DNA from: an uncultured Gammaproteobacteria bacterium
GTDB taxonomy: Bacteria; Pseudomonadota; Gammaproteobacteria; PS1; Pseudothioglobaceae
Length of the DNA: 34,376 nt
Reading direction: 5' to 3'
NCBI GenBank assembly: GCA_902606745.1
Contig: CACLHR010000012.1
Span: 1-34,376, forward strand
Shown here one piece after another: positions 6,442 through 14,330 of this stretch. Positions within the stretch are counted from its first letter, which is position 1. Each line of letters starts with the position of its first letter. A program made the position numbers and the translations under genes. The notes under the pieces were generated by a model. That model was not told the origin of the DNA and made no database searches. It worked only from the letters and a program-made list of their open reading frames with translations.

Positions 6442-7249
6442 AAAACTGTCTTCGCAGTTAATTTCTCAATTCCGTACGGATGGTGTGGTGGTTATCCGGC
6501 AGTGCGTAAGTGATAAATGGCTTGAGGTGTTAGCCGAGGCAGTTGAAGCCGACATCGCATCTCCCGGCCCCTTCTTTCATGGTTATCAATCTGGCAACCG
6601 TCAGGGGCGCTTTCATGGGAACTTGCGACTGTGGGAGCACGATGCGACATTTCGTGAGTTCTGCTTTACCTCGCTGTTACCGAGATTAGCGACCCAGCTT
6701 CTGGAATCTCAAAAGATTAACCTGCTCTACGATCAGCTTTTTGTCAAAGAATCCAACACACCCAACCGGACGCGTTGGCATAACGACCAACCCTACTGGG
6801 CTATACGAGGCTGGCAAGTCCTGTCTTTCTGGATTGCGCTAGATCCAGTAACGGAAGATTCTGGCGCTCTGGAATTTATTCCAGGCTCTCACCGTTGGGG
6901 CCGATGGTTTCAGCCCGAGTCTTTTGGGGAAACCCAGGGCCAAAGCCGTTATGAGGTAAACCCAGATTACGAACCCATGCCCGATATTCAGTTACAACGC
7001 GAAGATTACCCGCTTGTCAGCTGGGATCTGGAACCGGGCGATGCCTATGCTTTCCATGGTCTAACGGTGCATGGCTCCGGGGGTAATCTTAAGGGATATC
7101 GTCGAAGGCGAGGATATGCCGTTCGGTATACTGGTGATGATGTGGTTTACGACAGTCGCCCCGGAACTAACGCGCACCTGCGTTCAGAAAACCATTCTGA
7201 TGGCGACCTTCTGGACAGCGAACGCTACCCGGTCGTCTGGCCTGCGTGA
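6428..7249 (+). CDS. Phytanoyl-CoA dioxygenase (PhyH) family Fe(II)/2-oxoglutarate oxygenase
   Basis: A 273-residue non-haem iron dioxygenase with the 2-His-1-carboxylate triad: H118-N-D120 (in TRWHNDQPYW) and H215 (in LTVHGSGG). An arginine run at 224-227 is positioned to bind the 2-oxoglutarate carboxylate. GALEFIPGSHRWG (about 146-158) is a PhyH hallmark. Members hydroxylate small molecules or acyl-CoAs; the substrate here is unknown. The aspartate is kept, so a halogenase is unlikely. Two lines inside the gene count 32/60 and 33/60 G+C, far above the next gene (20/60), so it was probably acquired from a higher-G+C donor. It may supply an oxidised substrate to the GMC enzyme downstream. 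Confidence 0.85.
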   Translation: MEELEKLSSQLISQFRTDGVVVIRQCVSDKWLEVLAEAVEADIASPGPFFHGYQSGNRQGRFHGNLRLWEHDATFREFCFTSLLPRLATQLLESQKINLLYDQLFVKESNTPNRTRWHNDQPYWAIRGWQVLSFWIALDPVTEDSGALEFIPGSHRWGRWFQPESFGETQGQSRYEVNPDYEPMPDIQLQREDYPLVSWDLEPGDAYAFHGLTVHGSGGNLKGYRRRRGYAVRYTGDDVVYDSRPGTNAHLRSENHSDGDLLDSERYPVVWPA

Positions 7250-7386
7250 GATCAAACGAAAAAAAATTTATAACTAATTACATAGAACAATAGAGGTTAT
7301 TTTCAATACTAATATCAAAATGCATCTCATGTGTGATGGAGAGTTAATTTAAACTGTTGCTTAAAGTGTTTTAAGCGTTAAGTTTT

Positions 7387-9018
7387 ATGGAAAATTATGA
7401 TTATGTAATAGTTGGCGCTGGCTCAGCAGGGTGTGTACTTGCAAATAAGCTTGGTGAAGATAAGAAACATAAAATCTTAGTTTTAGAGGCAGGTCCAATG
7501 GATTACAATTTGATGATCCATATACCTGCTGGTGTTTATAAAGCTTACCGAAACCCAAAGATTAACTGGAATTATTCAACCGAGAATGAACCAGAGCTGT
7601 TTGATCGAAATGTTCCAATGCCTCGAGGTAAAGTTGTTGGAGGCTCTTCGTCTATTAACTCAATGGTATATATGCGAGGTCATCCATTAGATTATGATCG
7701 CTGGCAATCTGAATGTGGATTAAAGAATTGGTCTTATGATCAATGCTTGCCTTATTTTAAAGAAGGTGAGAATTCAGATCGTGGTGAAGATGAGTGGAGA
7801 GGAGGTAGCGGCAATCTTGGCGTCACAAAAGGTTCTTTTGATAATCCTTTATTTGATGCACTTGAAGAAGCGGGACGACAATCTGGACAAGGTTATTCTG
7901 AAGATCTCAATGGTTTTAATCCCGAAGGTATAGCAAGGTTTGATGCAACGAGAAAACATGGGCGTCGATGCAGTGCTGCTGGAGCACATCTAAGGCCAGC
8001 CCTTGCTCGAGGAAATATAACGCTCCTCACAAAAGCACAGGTCATGAAAATAAATATTAGTGGCAATTCAGTAAACGGGGTTACCTTTAAGCACAAGGGA
8101 AAGCTTCATTCAGTAGAGGCTAATAAAGAAGTAATACTATCGGGTGGGGCAATAAACTCCCCACACTTACTGATGCTTTCTGGCATCGGCCCATCAAAGC
8201 ATCTGAAAGAGCATGGAATAGACGTTCATGTCGATCTTCCTGGTGTTGGCCAAAACCTTCAGGATCATGTAAGTGTTATATTGCAATATGCCTGTACAAA
8301 AAGTTTTCCAATACATAAAGTTAATCAACCTCATCGAAAATTAGCAACCGGCATAAGATGGGTTTTTACTAGAAAGGGAATCGCAACTTCAAATATTTGG
8401 GAAGCGGGTGGACTCATAAAAAGCAGTCCAAATGCAGCATATCCTGACATTCAGTATCATTTTGGTCCTGTAGGACTTGAATATAATGACGACAAAATAT
8501 CGTTATTACAAGCCTTTTCAATTCATGTAGATCAACTGCGACCTCGAAGCAGGGGGCAAGTAACTCTAAAGTCTGCAAATCCGCTTGAAAAACCATTAAT
8601 GATGTTTAATTACTTACAAGACCCAGAAGACTTAGCTGAAATGGTAAATGGATTTAAAAAAGCCCGTGAACTTATTTCACAGCCTGCATTTGATAAATTC
8701 AGGGGAGTCGAGTTAATACCAGGCCCACAAGTGCAATCTGAGGCTGACATTGAGCAGTTTATAAGAGACGCCGCGGAGACAGATTATCACCCCAGCTGTA
8801 CTTGTGCTATGGGGGACGTTGAAATGGCAGTTGTTGATGATCAAATGAAAGTACACGGAGTCAAAAATCTTCGCATTGTCGATGCCTCTGTTATGCCGCA
8901 AATAATTTCAGGAAATTTAAATGCGCCAACTCAAATGATAGCTGCTCGTGCAGCAGACATGATTTTAGGAAAGGAACAATTAAGGCCTATAAAAGCAACT
9001 TTTGCGTTTGATGTGTGA
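7387..9018 (+). CDS. GMC-family FAD oxidoreductase, choline-dehydrogenase-like
   Basis: Full-length (543 residues) GMC oxidoreductase. The FAD-binding Rossmann motif VGAGSAG is at about residues 9-15, and PRGKVVGGSSSINSM (about 79-93) is the first GMC signature. The substrate-domain motif HPSCTCAMG begins at H468, and the C-terminal GNLNAPT puts N512 as the partner of the catalytic H468, as in choline oxidase and dehydrogenase. The family oxidises alcohols to aldehydes with FAD. Choline is one possible substrate, but BetB and BetI are absent, and many such enzymes use other alcohols. It lies between the PhyH gene and acdS on the same strand. No membrane segment is evident. Confidence 0.85.
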   Translation: MENYDYVIVGAGSAGCVLANKLGEDKKHKILVLEAGPMDYNLMIHIPAGVYKAYRNPKINWNYSTENEPELFDRNVPMPRGKVVGGSSSINSMVYMRGHPLDYDRWQSECGLKNWSYDQCLPYFKEGENSDRGEDEWRGGSGNLGVTKGSFDNPLFDALEEAGRQSGQGYSEDLNGFNPEGIARFDATRKHGRRCSAAGAHLRPALARGNITLLTKAQVMKINISGNSVNGVTFKHKGKLHSVEANKEVILSGGAINSPHLLMLSGIGPSKHLKEHGIDVHVDLPGVGQNLQDHVSVILQYACTKSFPIHKVNQPHRKLATGIRWVFTRKGIATSNIWEAGGLIKSSPNAAYPDIQYHFGPVGLEYNDDKISLLQAFSIHVDQLRPRSRGQVTLKSANPLEKPLMMFNYLQDPEDLAEMVNGFKKARELISQPAFDKFRGVELIPGPQVQSEADIEQFIRDAAETDYHPSCTCAMGDVEMAVVDDQMKVHGVKNLRIVDASVMPQIISGNLNAPTQMIAARAADMILGKEQLRPIKATFAFDV

Positions 9019-9084
9019 GGGATTTATGCTAATCTAAGTGATAAATTATTAATTAATATGATATGAACTATTAAAGGATTCTAT

Positions 9085-10104
9085 ATGATAAATTTAGATA
9101 AATTTGAACGCTACCCTTTGACTTTTGGCCCAACTCCAATCGAGCATCTCCCAAGACTTACAAAAGCAATCGGTGGTAAGGTGGAAATATTCGCTAAGCG
9201 TGATGATTGTAATTCTGGTTTAGCTATGGGTGGTAATAAGTTACGTAAGCTTGAATATATTGTTCCAGATGCTATTGCATCAGGTGCTGATACACTGGTT
9301 TCTATTGGTGGTGTTCAATCAAATCATACACGTATGGTTGCAGCAACTGCCGCTAAAATTGGTATGAAATGTGTTGTCATTCAGGAAAGCTGGGTACCAC
9401 ATGATGATGCTGTCTATGATCGAGTTGGCAATATTATGATGACAAGATTAATGGGAGCAGACTCTCGTCTAGTTGATGAGGGTTTTGATATTGGAATTCG
9501 TAAGAGTTGGGAAGATGCAATGCAGTCAGTTCGTGACTCAGGTGGAACTCCTTATGCTATTCCTGCGGGAGCATCTGTTCATAAATATGGTGGCCTTGGA
9601 TATGTTGGCTTTGCTGAGGAAGTAAGAGCACAAGAGCAAGAAATGGGTATTAAATTTGATTATATTATTGTCTGTGTTGTTACAGGCTCTACCCAGGGTG
9701 GAATGATTGTTGGGTTCGCAGCTGATAATCGCGCTGACCGTGTAATAGGTATTGATGGATCTGGCACTGTAGACCAGTTACGTACTCAAGTACGTTGCAT
9801 TGTTGATCAAACTGCTAAGCTTGTAGATCTTGGTCGTGAAGTGCGTGATGATGAAATTGTCATTAATCCAGATTATTCCTATCCTGCATATGGAATACCA
9901 AGCCATGAAACCAATGAAGCTATTCGTTTAGCAGCTCGCACGGAAGCAATGATTACTGATCCTGTCTATGAAGGAAAATCCATGCAAGGAATGATTGATT
10001 TAGTTAAAAAAGGTTTCTTTCCAGAAGGTTCAAATATTCTTTATGCTCATCTTGGTGGAGCACCAGCTCTTAATGGTTACAGTTATACATATAGAAATGG
10101 TTAA
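9085..10104 (+). CDS. acdS: 1-aminocyclopropane-1-carboxylate (ACC) deaminase
   Basis: A PLP enzyme that opens ACC to 2-oxobutanoate and ammonia. It is 339 residues long, as expected, and colinear with the Pseudomonas enzyme from the first residues ([13 protein letters not shown]) to the end ([11 protein letters not shown]). K52 in GGNKLRK is the PLP lysine and S79 lies in [11 protein letters not shown]295-E296 and L323 are kept, and the latter two separate true ACC deaminases from D-cysteine desulfhydrases. AAAGGA lies before the ATG at 9085. No Lrp-type AcdR regulator is present. The stop is followed 2 bases later by the second 48-bp repeat, so the gene is the last cargo of the cassette. 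The activity call is strong; the ACC source is unknown. Confidence 0.93.
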   Translation: MINLDKFERYPLTFGPTPIEHLPRLTKAIGGKVEIFAKRDDCNSGLAMGGNKLRKLEYIVPDAIASGADTLVSIGGVQSNHTRMVAATAAKIGMKCVVIQESWVPHDDAVYDRVGNIMMTRLMGADSRLVDEGFDIGIRKSWEDAMQSVRDSGGTPYAIPAGASVHKYGGLGYVGFAEEVRAQEQEMGIKFDYIIVCVVTGSTQGGMIVGFAADNRADRVIGIDGSGTVDQLRTQVRCIVDQTAKLVDLGREVRDDEIVINPDYSYPAYGIPSHETNEAIRLAARTEAMITDPVYEGKSMQGMIDLVKKGFFPEGSNILYAHLGGAPALNGYSYTYRNG

Positions 10105-10106
10105 AT

Positions 10107-10154
10107 AAATATCAATGACTTACATAGATACATCGGATAAAGGTCAGGGAGCCA
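10107..10154 (+). repeat. 48-bp direct repeat, copy 2 (att-like)
   Basis: Same sequence and orientation as 5245-5292 with two substitutions. It starts 2 bases after the acdS stop and is followed by its own terminator. The two copies enclose a 4.8-kb cassette. Confidence 0.7.
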
Positions 10155-10159
10155 TACAT

Positions 10160-10188
10160 AAAAAAAGACACCTTGAGGTGTCTTTTTT
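10160..10188 (+). terminator. Rho-independent terminator after acdS
   Basis: AGACACC (10166-10172), loop TTGA, GGTGTCT (10177-10183) and a T run. A-rich bases ahead give a T tract on the other strand as well, so it may also serve the NUDIX gene (minus strand, ending at 10220). Confidence 0.85.
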
Positions 10189-10219
10189 AAATCTTCAACT
10201 AATCTTCTTTTATTCAACA

Positions 10220-10597
10220 TTAAAGTATTGATAAAACATTTCCGTCACCTTCCACAAAAGCATACTTATCAAAATCTTTCTTATCTACCCAAGCAATATT
10301 TTCATGTTCTTTAAGTCTAATAGTGCCACTTTTTTCTGAACATAAATAATAATGCAAAATGATATCGATTTGATCATCTTTATATTTTTCTTCTGCAATT
10401 TTTTCATGTACATTAATTTTAAAATTTAGTTCTTCTTGAATTTCTCTAGATAGTGCTTCATGAAAAGTTTCATCAGATTCAACTTTACCTCCAGGAAATT
10501 CCCATCTCAAGCCCATGTATTTATGTCTGTTTCGTTGGGCAATCAAATATAAGCCATCTTTCTTGATTATTGCTGCAACAACGTCATGAGGTTCCAT
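10220..10597 (-). CDS. NUDIX hydrolase, MutT-like
   Basis: Contains a full NUDIX box in the pattern G-x5-E-x7-RE-I-x-EE-x: GGKVESDETFHEALSREIQE then EL, at about residues 36-57 of the form used here. These enzymes cleave nucleoside diphosphates linked to another moiety; MutT-type members remove 8-oxo-dGTP. I start at the ATG at 10597 (MEPHDVVAAII), the usual MutT beginning, because the longer form would start on TTG at 10612 with no ribosome site. The exact substrate cannot be fixed by sequence. It lies leftward, tail to tail with acdS. Confidence 0.85.
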   Translation of the reverse strand: MEPHDVVAAIIKKDGLYLIAQRNRHKYMGLRWEFPGGKVESDETFHEALSREIQEELNFKINVHEKIAEEKYKDDQIDIILHYYLCSEKSGTIRLKEHENIAWVDKKDFDKYAFVEGDGNVLSIL

Positions 10598-10676
10598 AAT
10601 CCTATATTCCAAAAAGAGATTGCTTTACTGCAAAACGGTATCTTTTCATCATAGGGCATACAGTGATTTTTTCATA

Positions 10677-10871
10677 TCAACCGCAAGCTCCCCCAAAACG
10701 GCTGCGAATGATGATTTCTTTGGCGTCAAAATAGCTGATATTAAATTTACGTGCCAGATAGTCTAAGCTCTTATGCTGGTAGGTATAGAGCATGACCATC
10801 ATATAGATCTCATCATCGCTAACTGGCGCACTATCATTCTTGTGTCTAAATGATTTTTGCCCTCTTGCCAT
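10677..10871 (-). CDS. Small helix-turn-helix-like hypothetical protein
   Basis: A 64-residue protein not assigned to a family. The basic start (MARGQKSFRHKN) is followed by two predicted helices, DDEIYMMVMLYTYQHKS and LDYLARKFNISYFDAKEIII, whose spacing looks like a helix-turn-helix. It ends RFGGACG. A weak AGAAAAG lies ahead of the ATG. It sits between the NUDIX gene and a membrane protein on the same strand. Confidence 0.5.
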   Translation of the reverse strand: MARGQKSFRHKNDSAPVSDDEIYMMVMLYTYQHKSLDYLARKFNISYFDAKEIIIRSRFGGACG

Positions 10872-10898
10872 TTATCTTTTCTACGTTTTTAAACCAAC

Positions 10899-11273
10899 TT
10901 AAGCGTCAGCGCGAGATTTCCAGTAAAGTAAAATCGCTAGCACCGCATCAGGCAGTGTACCTCCGATATTTGCTGCATCGAATGGAAACAGACCGATAGA
11001 CATATGATAAAACGCTATGATCATAAAAGCCACATGAAGAATGGCAAAGAACATGCCCACAGTCTTAAGATTATCGCCCACCCAGGAAGGCATCTGCCAA
11101 CTTAAATAAGCTACACCCAAAGCCATAAGCGAAAAATTTTGAAGCATACTAGCCATTATTTCTGATGATTCAATACCAAAACTCTCCATCATGGCGCCTG
11201 GAACTAATAGCATAAGTACACCGAAAAACGCGAAAACAAGCGCTTGAATTCTAAACACTGTAGATAAAGTCAT
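10899..11273 (-). CDS. Four-helix integral membrane protein, unknown function
   Basis: About 124 residues with four hydrophobic spans (around FRIQALVFAFFGVLMLLVPG, NFSLMALGVAYLSW, TVGMFFAILHVAFMIIAFY and LPDAVLAILLYW). I start at the ATG at 11273 (MTLSTVFRI) because GGAGAG stands 4 bases ahead; the longer frame begins on TTG and would place that site inside the gene. The layout recalls DUF4345-type small membrane proteins, but I am not sure. Another four-span protein lies two genes upstream at 11738-12124. Confidence 0.6.
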   Translation of the reverse strand: MTLSTVFRIQALVFAFFGVLMLLVPGAMMESFGIESSEIMASMLQNFSLMALGVAYLSWQMPSWVGDNLKTVGMFFAILHVAFMIIAFYHMSIGLFPFDAANIGGTLPDAVLAILLYWKSRADA

Positions 11274-11315
11274 TATTCTCTCCAATAGTTAATAAAGAAT
11301 TATTAATATACCACA

Positions 11316-11344
11316 AATAGAAAAAGACACCCGAAGGTGTCTTT
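11316..11344 (-). terminator. Rho-independent terminator of the NTF2-like gene
   Basis: On the minus strand AAAGACACC (11344-11336), loop TTCG, GGTGTCTTT (11331-11323), then a T-rich TTTTTC run. It lies 17 bases after the stop of the gene at 11362-11691. The stem is nearly the same as that of the terminator after acdS. Confidence 0.8.
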
Positions 11345-11361
11345 GTCTTTGTTTTTGATGC

Positions 11362-11691
11362 CTAACTGAGAAGGGTGGCGCCGGTTTCCAGACGTATTAT
11401 TTTTCCATCCTTTATTTGATTATAGGCTAGAACTGATTCACGTGTTCCATCAGGAAAGCTCATTACTGCATGGGTAACCATAACTTCATCGTTTTCATAA
11501 AGACAACGTGACTCATGAGTTACAAAATCAGCATTATTCATCATAAATGAAAACATCTCCATAGTCTGTTCTTTATTCATTTTTGAATTATCTAGATGCA
11601 TAATAAATTCAAAGTCATCATGTATAGTCGCTGCATAAGCCTCGATATCATTATTGTTTTGTGCTGCTTCTTGTATTTCAAATATTGACAT
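11362..11691 (-). CDS. NTF2-like/SnoaL-type small protein
   Basis: A 109-residue protein with the alpha+beta cone pattern of the NTF2-like superfamily: an N-terminal helical stretch ending DIEAYAATIHDDFEFIMH, a middle helix (MEMFSFMMNN), and C-terminal strands EVMVTHAVMSF and SVLAYNQIKDGKIIRLETG. Members bind small ligands or act as isomerases or hydrolases; none can be chosen here. AGGAG precedes the ATG at 11691. It ends with its own terminator, so it is transcribed separately from the membrane protein gene downstream. Confidence 0.65.
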   Translation of the reverse strand: MSIFEIQEAAQNNNDIEAYAATIHDDFEFIMHLDNSKMNKEQTMEMFSFMMNNADFVTHESRCLYENDEVMVTHAVMSFPDGTRESVLAYNQIKDGKIIRLETGATLLS

Positions 11692-11737
11692 ACTATCTCC
11701 TATAGTTTTTTGTTTGTTAAGATGTTATATGGTTCTT

Positions 11738-12124
11738 CTAGTTCACACATAAGAAGTAAATAATTATTACTACTAGAGGTATTAAAGGTCTAATAGCATT
11801 CTTAACATCATGATCTGCACCATCAAAAGTTGGCCATACTTTTAAAACTAATCCCATATTATAAATAAATGCAAAAGCAGTAAAAAGCCCCAAAGCACCT
11901 AATAACTCTCCTGTAGCGGTAAACCCACCAATTCCAAATAACGTGGCAATCAGCATTAAAACCACTCCACTCATTAGAAATCCTGCGGGTTTTAAAGCAG
12001 CAGCAGCTTCTGGGGAATTCATGCGAAGTGTTGCAGCGAATTTTGTTGAGTTAAAAGTCATTTGGAAGGCAAAGAAACCTCCAAACAATATTAAAAAGAC
12101 ATGACAAAGAAAAGGAATATCCAT
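11738..12124 (-). CDS. Four-helix membrane protein, unknown function
   Basis: A 128-residue protein with hydrophobic spans near residues 4-20 (PFLCHVFLILFGGFFAF), 47-66 (AGFLMSGVVLMLIATLFGIG), 72-95 and 111-127 (LIPLVVIIIYFLCVN). I do not recognise a family. AGGAGG 4 bases before the ATG makes the start certain. It is divergent from the MazG-type gene, and the 98 bases between them hold a promoter with an inverted repeat. Confidence 0.6.
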   Translation of the reverse strand: MDIPFLCHVFLILFGGFFAFQMTFNSTKFAATLRMNSPEAAAALKPAGFLMSGVVLMLIATLFGIGGFTATGELLGALGLFTAFAFIYNMGLVLKVWPTFDGADHDVKNAIRPLIPLVVIIIYFLCVN

Positions 12125-12149
12125 ATTACCTCCTAAGGTTAATAAAAAA

Positions 12150-12180
12150 CTTGATTGGTATCAAGTGGCTTAAGTATACT
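12150..12180 (+). promoter_or_regulatory. Promoter of the MazG-type gene with overlapping inverted repeat
   Basis: TTGATT (12151-12156), an 18-base spacer and TATACT (12175-12180) form a sigma-70 promoter 42 bases ahead of the start codon. CTTGAT-TGGT-ATCAAG (12150-12165) is a perfect 6-4-6 inverted repeat over the -35, which is where a repressor would bind. The regulator is not identified. Confidence 0.55.
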
Positions 12181-12222
12181 AAATTTTTTTAACATAAAGT
12201 TGTTTTAAATAACTTAGCATTA

Positions 12223-12582
12223 ATGAAAATTATGAATATATCAGAAATACAAAATCAGCTTAAAAAATTTGCAATTGAGAGAGATTGGGAGCAATTCCAT
12301 ACCCCCAAAAATTTAGCAATGGCACTAAGTGTTGAGGCTTCAGAACTCGTTGAGATATTCCAGTGGTTAAACGTAGAAGAGTCAAATTCACCTGATCAAA
12401 GGCAGATTGAGAAGGTTAATAATGAGGTGGCTGATATTGCAATGTATCTTCTTCGTTTTTGCAGTGTTCTTGGAATTGATTTAGAGAAGGCAATAGAAAG
12501 TAAATTAGAGAGAAATGCGGCAAAATATCCAGTTGATTTATCTAAAGGTAACGCTCAAAAATATAACCAGAGAGGTGAGTAA
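12223..12582 (+). CDS. MazG-type nucleotide pyrophosphohydrolase
   Basis: A compact 119-residue all-alpha NTP-PPase of the MazG/dCTPase superfamily. The magnesium motif is complete: E38-x2-E41 in SVEASELVEIFQW and E68-x2-D71 in NEVADIAMYLLRF. Such single-domain proteins hydrolyse dCTP or other, often modified, (d)NTPs to the monophosphate and pyrophosphate as housecleaning enzymes. Together with the NUDIX gene 2 kb away this makes two pool-cleaning genes in the segment, though on different strands. A second methionine at residue 4 is a possible start. Its stop directly abuts the stop of the convergent secreted-protein gene. Confidence 0.85.
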   Translation: MKIMNISEIQNQLKKFAIERDWEQFHTPKNLAMALSVEASELVEIFQWLNVEESNSPDQRQIEKVNNEVADIAMYLLRFCSVLGIDLEKAIESKLERNAAKYPVDLSKGNAQKYNQRGE

Positions 12583-13053
12583 CTATATCTCCACTTTGTA
12601 GCACTCATAACCCTTACCTGTATTTGGCTTAAGGTTGATGTAGTTATCTGAAAGCACGACGATTTCCTCAGATGTTTTGTCATTCAAGGTGAATAAGTCT
12701 TGCATATTAAAATACTCATCAAGCCAGGAATGATTCCTATTGGTGACTTTGACATAATCAATCATGCTGATAAGATTATCATCTTCAATTTCCCAGATGC
12801 CTGTGCCTACTGCACCATACCTAACTTTAAGGTAATTTTCGTCTAATGGAAAGTCAACAATCACTTCACCAAAACTATTCCAGGTTCCATCTTTTTTGTA
12901 TCGAATCATTTCAAATGCAGCATAGCCAGGCCAAAAATCCTTACAGATCCAGTTTCCTAATATTTCAGTTTTGTAGTCACGAGAAACAGTCAATGCACCT
13001 GTAGCAGAACCGCTCAAAAATATTACTGCAAGAATTACTGATATGTATTTCAT
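12583..13053 (-). CDS. Secreted or periplasmic protein, unknown function
   Basis: Residues 1-20 are a Sec signal peptide (MKYISVILAVIFLSGSATGA), giving a mature protein of about 136 residues. ILGNWICKDFWPG and the strand-rich middle (TWNSFGEVIVDFP, GTGIWEIEDDNLISMI) recall lipocalin-like 'extracellular fold' domains that begin I-x-G-x-W. That is a resemblance, not an assignment. There is no lipobox cysteine at the cleavage site. Two cysteines (in NWICKDF and GYECYKV) could form a disulphide in the periplasm. Confidence 0.6.
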   Translation of the reverse strand: MKYISVILAVIFLSGSATGALTVSRDYKTEILGNWICKDFWPGYAAFEMIRYKKDGTWNSFGEVIVDFPLDENYLKVRYGAVGTGIWEIEDDNLISMIDYVKVTNRNHSWLDEYFNMQDLFTLNDKTSEEIVVLSDNYINLKPNTGKGYECYKVEI

Positions 13054-13146
13054 GAAGCTAGTTTAGAGTAATTGTGAGAAGACTATGTGATTTATTGATG
13101 AATTTAAAGTGAATCAAGAATAATCAAAAACTTAATTCAATATAAT

Positions 13147-13347
13147 CTACTTTCTAGTTTTTAAATCTTCTGACATCTTAATTATCTTAGAGCTGGTAGT
13201 GTTCTTAAAAATGAATGGAAAAATGGAATGAATGAAGGCTGCTAAGAACAGCAAGAATAAGGTGAAACTGTATTTCCAGGCGCCCCAAAGATGCTGAAGG
13301 TAGGTCTCGCCAACTTCTTTAGGATGCTTGGTGAACATATTAGCCAT
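13147..13347 (-). CDS. DUF6356-like small membrane protein
   Basis: A 66-residue protein with the conserved opening F-T-K-H-P-x-x-V-G-E-T-Y-x-x-H and a single hydrophobic hairpin or span (FTLFLLFLAAFIHSIFPFIF), as I recall for the DUF6356 family. Members occur widely in proteobacteria with no known role. Two starts are possible, the first ATG (13347) or the fourth codon; neither has a clear ribosome site. A basic tail (IIKMSEDLKTRK) follows the span. Confidence 0.6.
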   Translation of the reverse strand: MANMFTKHPKEVGETYLQHLWGAWKYSFTLFLLFLAAFIHSIFPFIFKNTTSSKIIKMSEDLKTRK

Positions 13348-13475
13348 AGACTTTTTAAAGATTTATATTTTGTTATGAAGCTAAGTATAAACTCTAATCT
13401 TTAACAAGCTTTAAATTTTCAGATTTTCTGTAATAAAATGCCCTTAAATGGTTTATTTGGAGTTTTTTTTGAGTC

Positions 13476-14309
13476 ATGCTTAAAGTATTAACAAGACAAC
13501 AAATTCAGCAATATCATGATGAAGGCTTTATTTCTCCGATTCGAGTCGTCTCTGAGTCTGAGGCGCTATCTATAAAATCTCAACTTGAGGAAGTAGAGAC
13601 TCAATTTCCAGAAGAGATTAATGCCGAGAGTCGCAACAATTTACACCTCTCTTTTGAGTTTTTAGATGCACTCGCTCATAACCCTATTATCGTTGACGCT
13701 ATGGAGGATTTGATCGGTCCAGATATTGCGCTTTGGGCGACGGTGATGTTCATAAAGGAGCCTTCATCCAAACATTATGTTAGCTGGCACCAAGATGCAA
13801 CCTATATGGGAATGAATAACACCGACTTTCCGACACCCTGGGTTGCACTGACACCGAGTAACTTGGAAACAGGTTGCATGACAATGATTTCAGGAAGCCA
13901 TAAGCAAGAAATCCATAAACATGAAGATACCTTTGAAGAACACAATATCCTGACGCGCGGTCAGGTCATTCCTGAAGTTGACGAGTCGAAGGGCGTTGAT
14001 TTGATATTGAAGCCTGGAGAAATGTCAATCCATAATGGCGCTATCATTCATGGTTCTAAACCCAACAAAAGCAGACAGAGAAGGATAGGATTTTCACTAC
14101 AATCCTACATGTCACCCGCTATAGAACAAGTAGTGGGTCAGAATATCTGGACCCATATTCGAGGAAAGCAAAGACAGGACAGTGACGGACTGAGCCTGGA
14201 CCGACCGAAATACAATATGGATCCTGTGACCGTCTCTCAGCGCAAGATAGCCAATGAAAACCTTTCAAACATTCTTTACAAGGGCGCTAAAACGAAGCGT
14301 AACTATTAA
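13476..14309 (+). CDS. Phytanoyl-CoA dioxygenase (PhyH) family oxygenase, second copy type
   Basis: A 277-residue Fe(II)/2-oxoglutarate oxygenase of the PhyH family. The iron ligands are H105-Q-D107 in SWHQDATYMG and H192 in AIIHGSKPN; R203 in RQRRIGFS is the likely 2-oxoglutarate arginine. Residues 10-20 (IQQYHDEGFIS) are the standard PhyH opening. It is not a close copy of the enzyme at 6428: only the motif regions correspond. A line inside counts 30/60 G+C, like the alpha/beta hydrolase behind it. The substrate is unknown. The gene stands alone on the plus strand with 128 bases of A+T-rich DNA ahead of it. Confidence 0.85.
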   Translation: MLKVLTRQQIQQYHDEGFISPIRVVSESEALSIKSQLEEVETQFPEEINAESRNNLHLSFEFLDALAHNPIIVDAMEDLIGPDIALWATVMFIKEPSSKHYVSWHQDATYMGMNNTDFPTPWVALTPSNLETGCMTMISGSHKQEIHKHEDTFEEHNILTRGQVIPEVDESKGVDLILKPGEMSIHNGAIIHGSKPNKSRQRRIGFSLQSYMSPAIEQVVGQNIWTHIRGKQRQDSDGLSLDRPKYNMDPVTVSQRKIANENLSNILYKGAKTKRNY

Positions 14310-14330
14310 GGCGAAGTCAATAATTTATGT

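Larger units (their letters stand above)
5245..10154. mobile_element. Putative integrated cassette bounded by 48-bp repeats
   Basis: The interval between the two repeats holds the DUF3764, cupin, PhyH, GMC and acdS genes. Direct repeats that each look like a gene 3' end plus terminator, doubled TGTGAGTAC arms beside one of them, and mixed base composition inside all fit insertion by site-specific or homologous recombination. No recombinase gene lies within, so this is a passive or decayed element at best. Confidence 0.4.

Noticed and set aside
7071-7277. Short frame overlapping the PhyH 3' end
   Set aside because: It is an out-of-frame shadow of the dioxygenase gene, lacking a ribosome site and any recognisable sequence.
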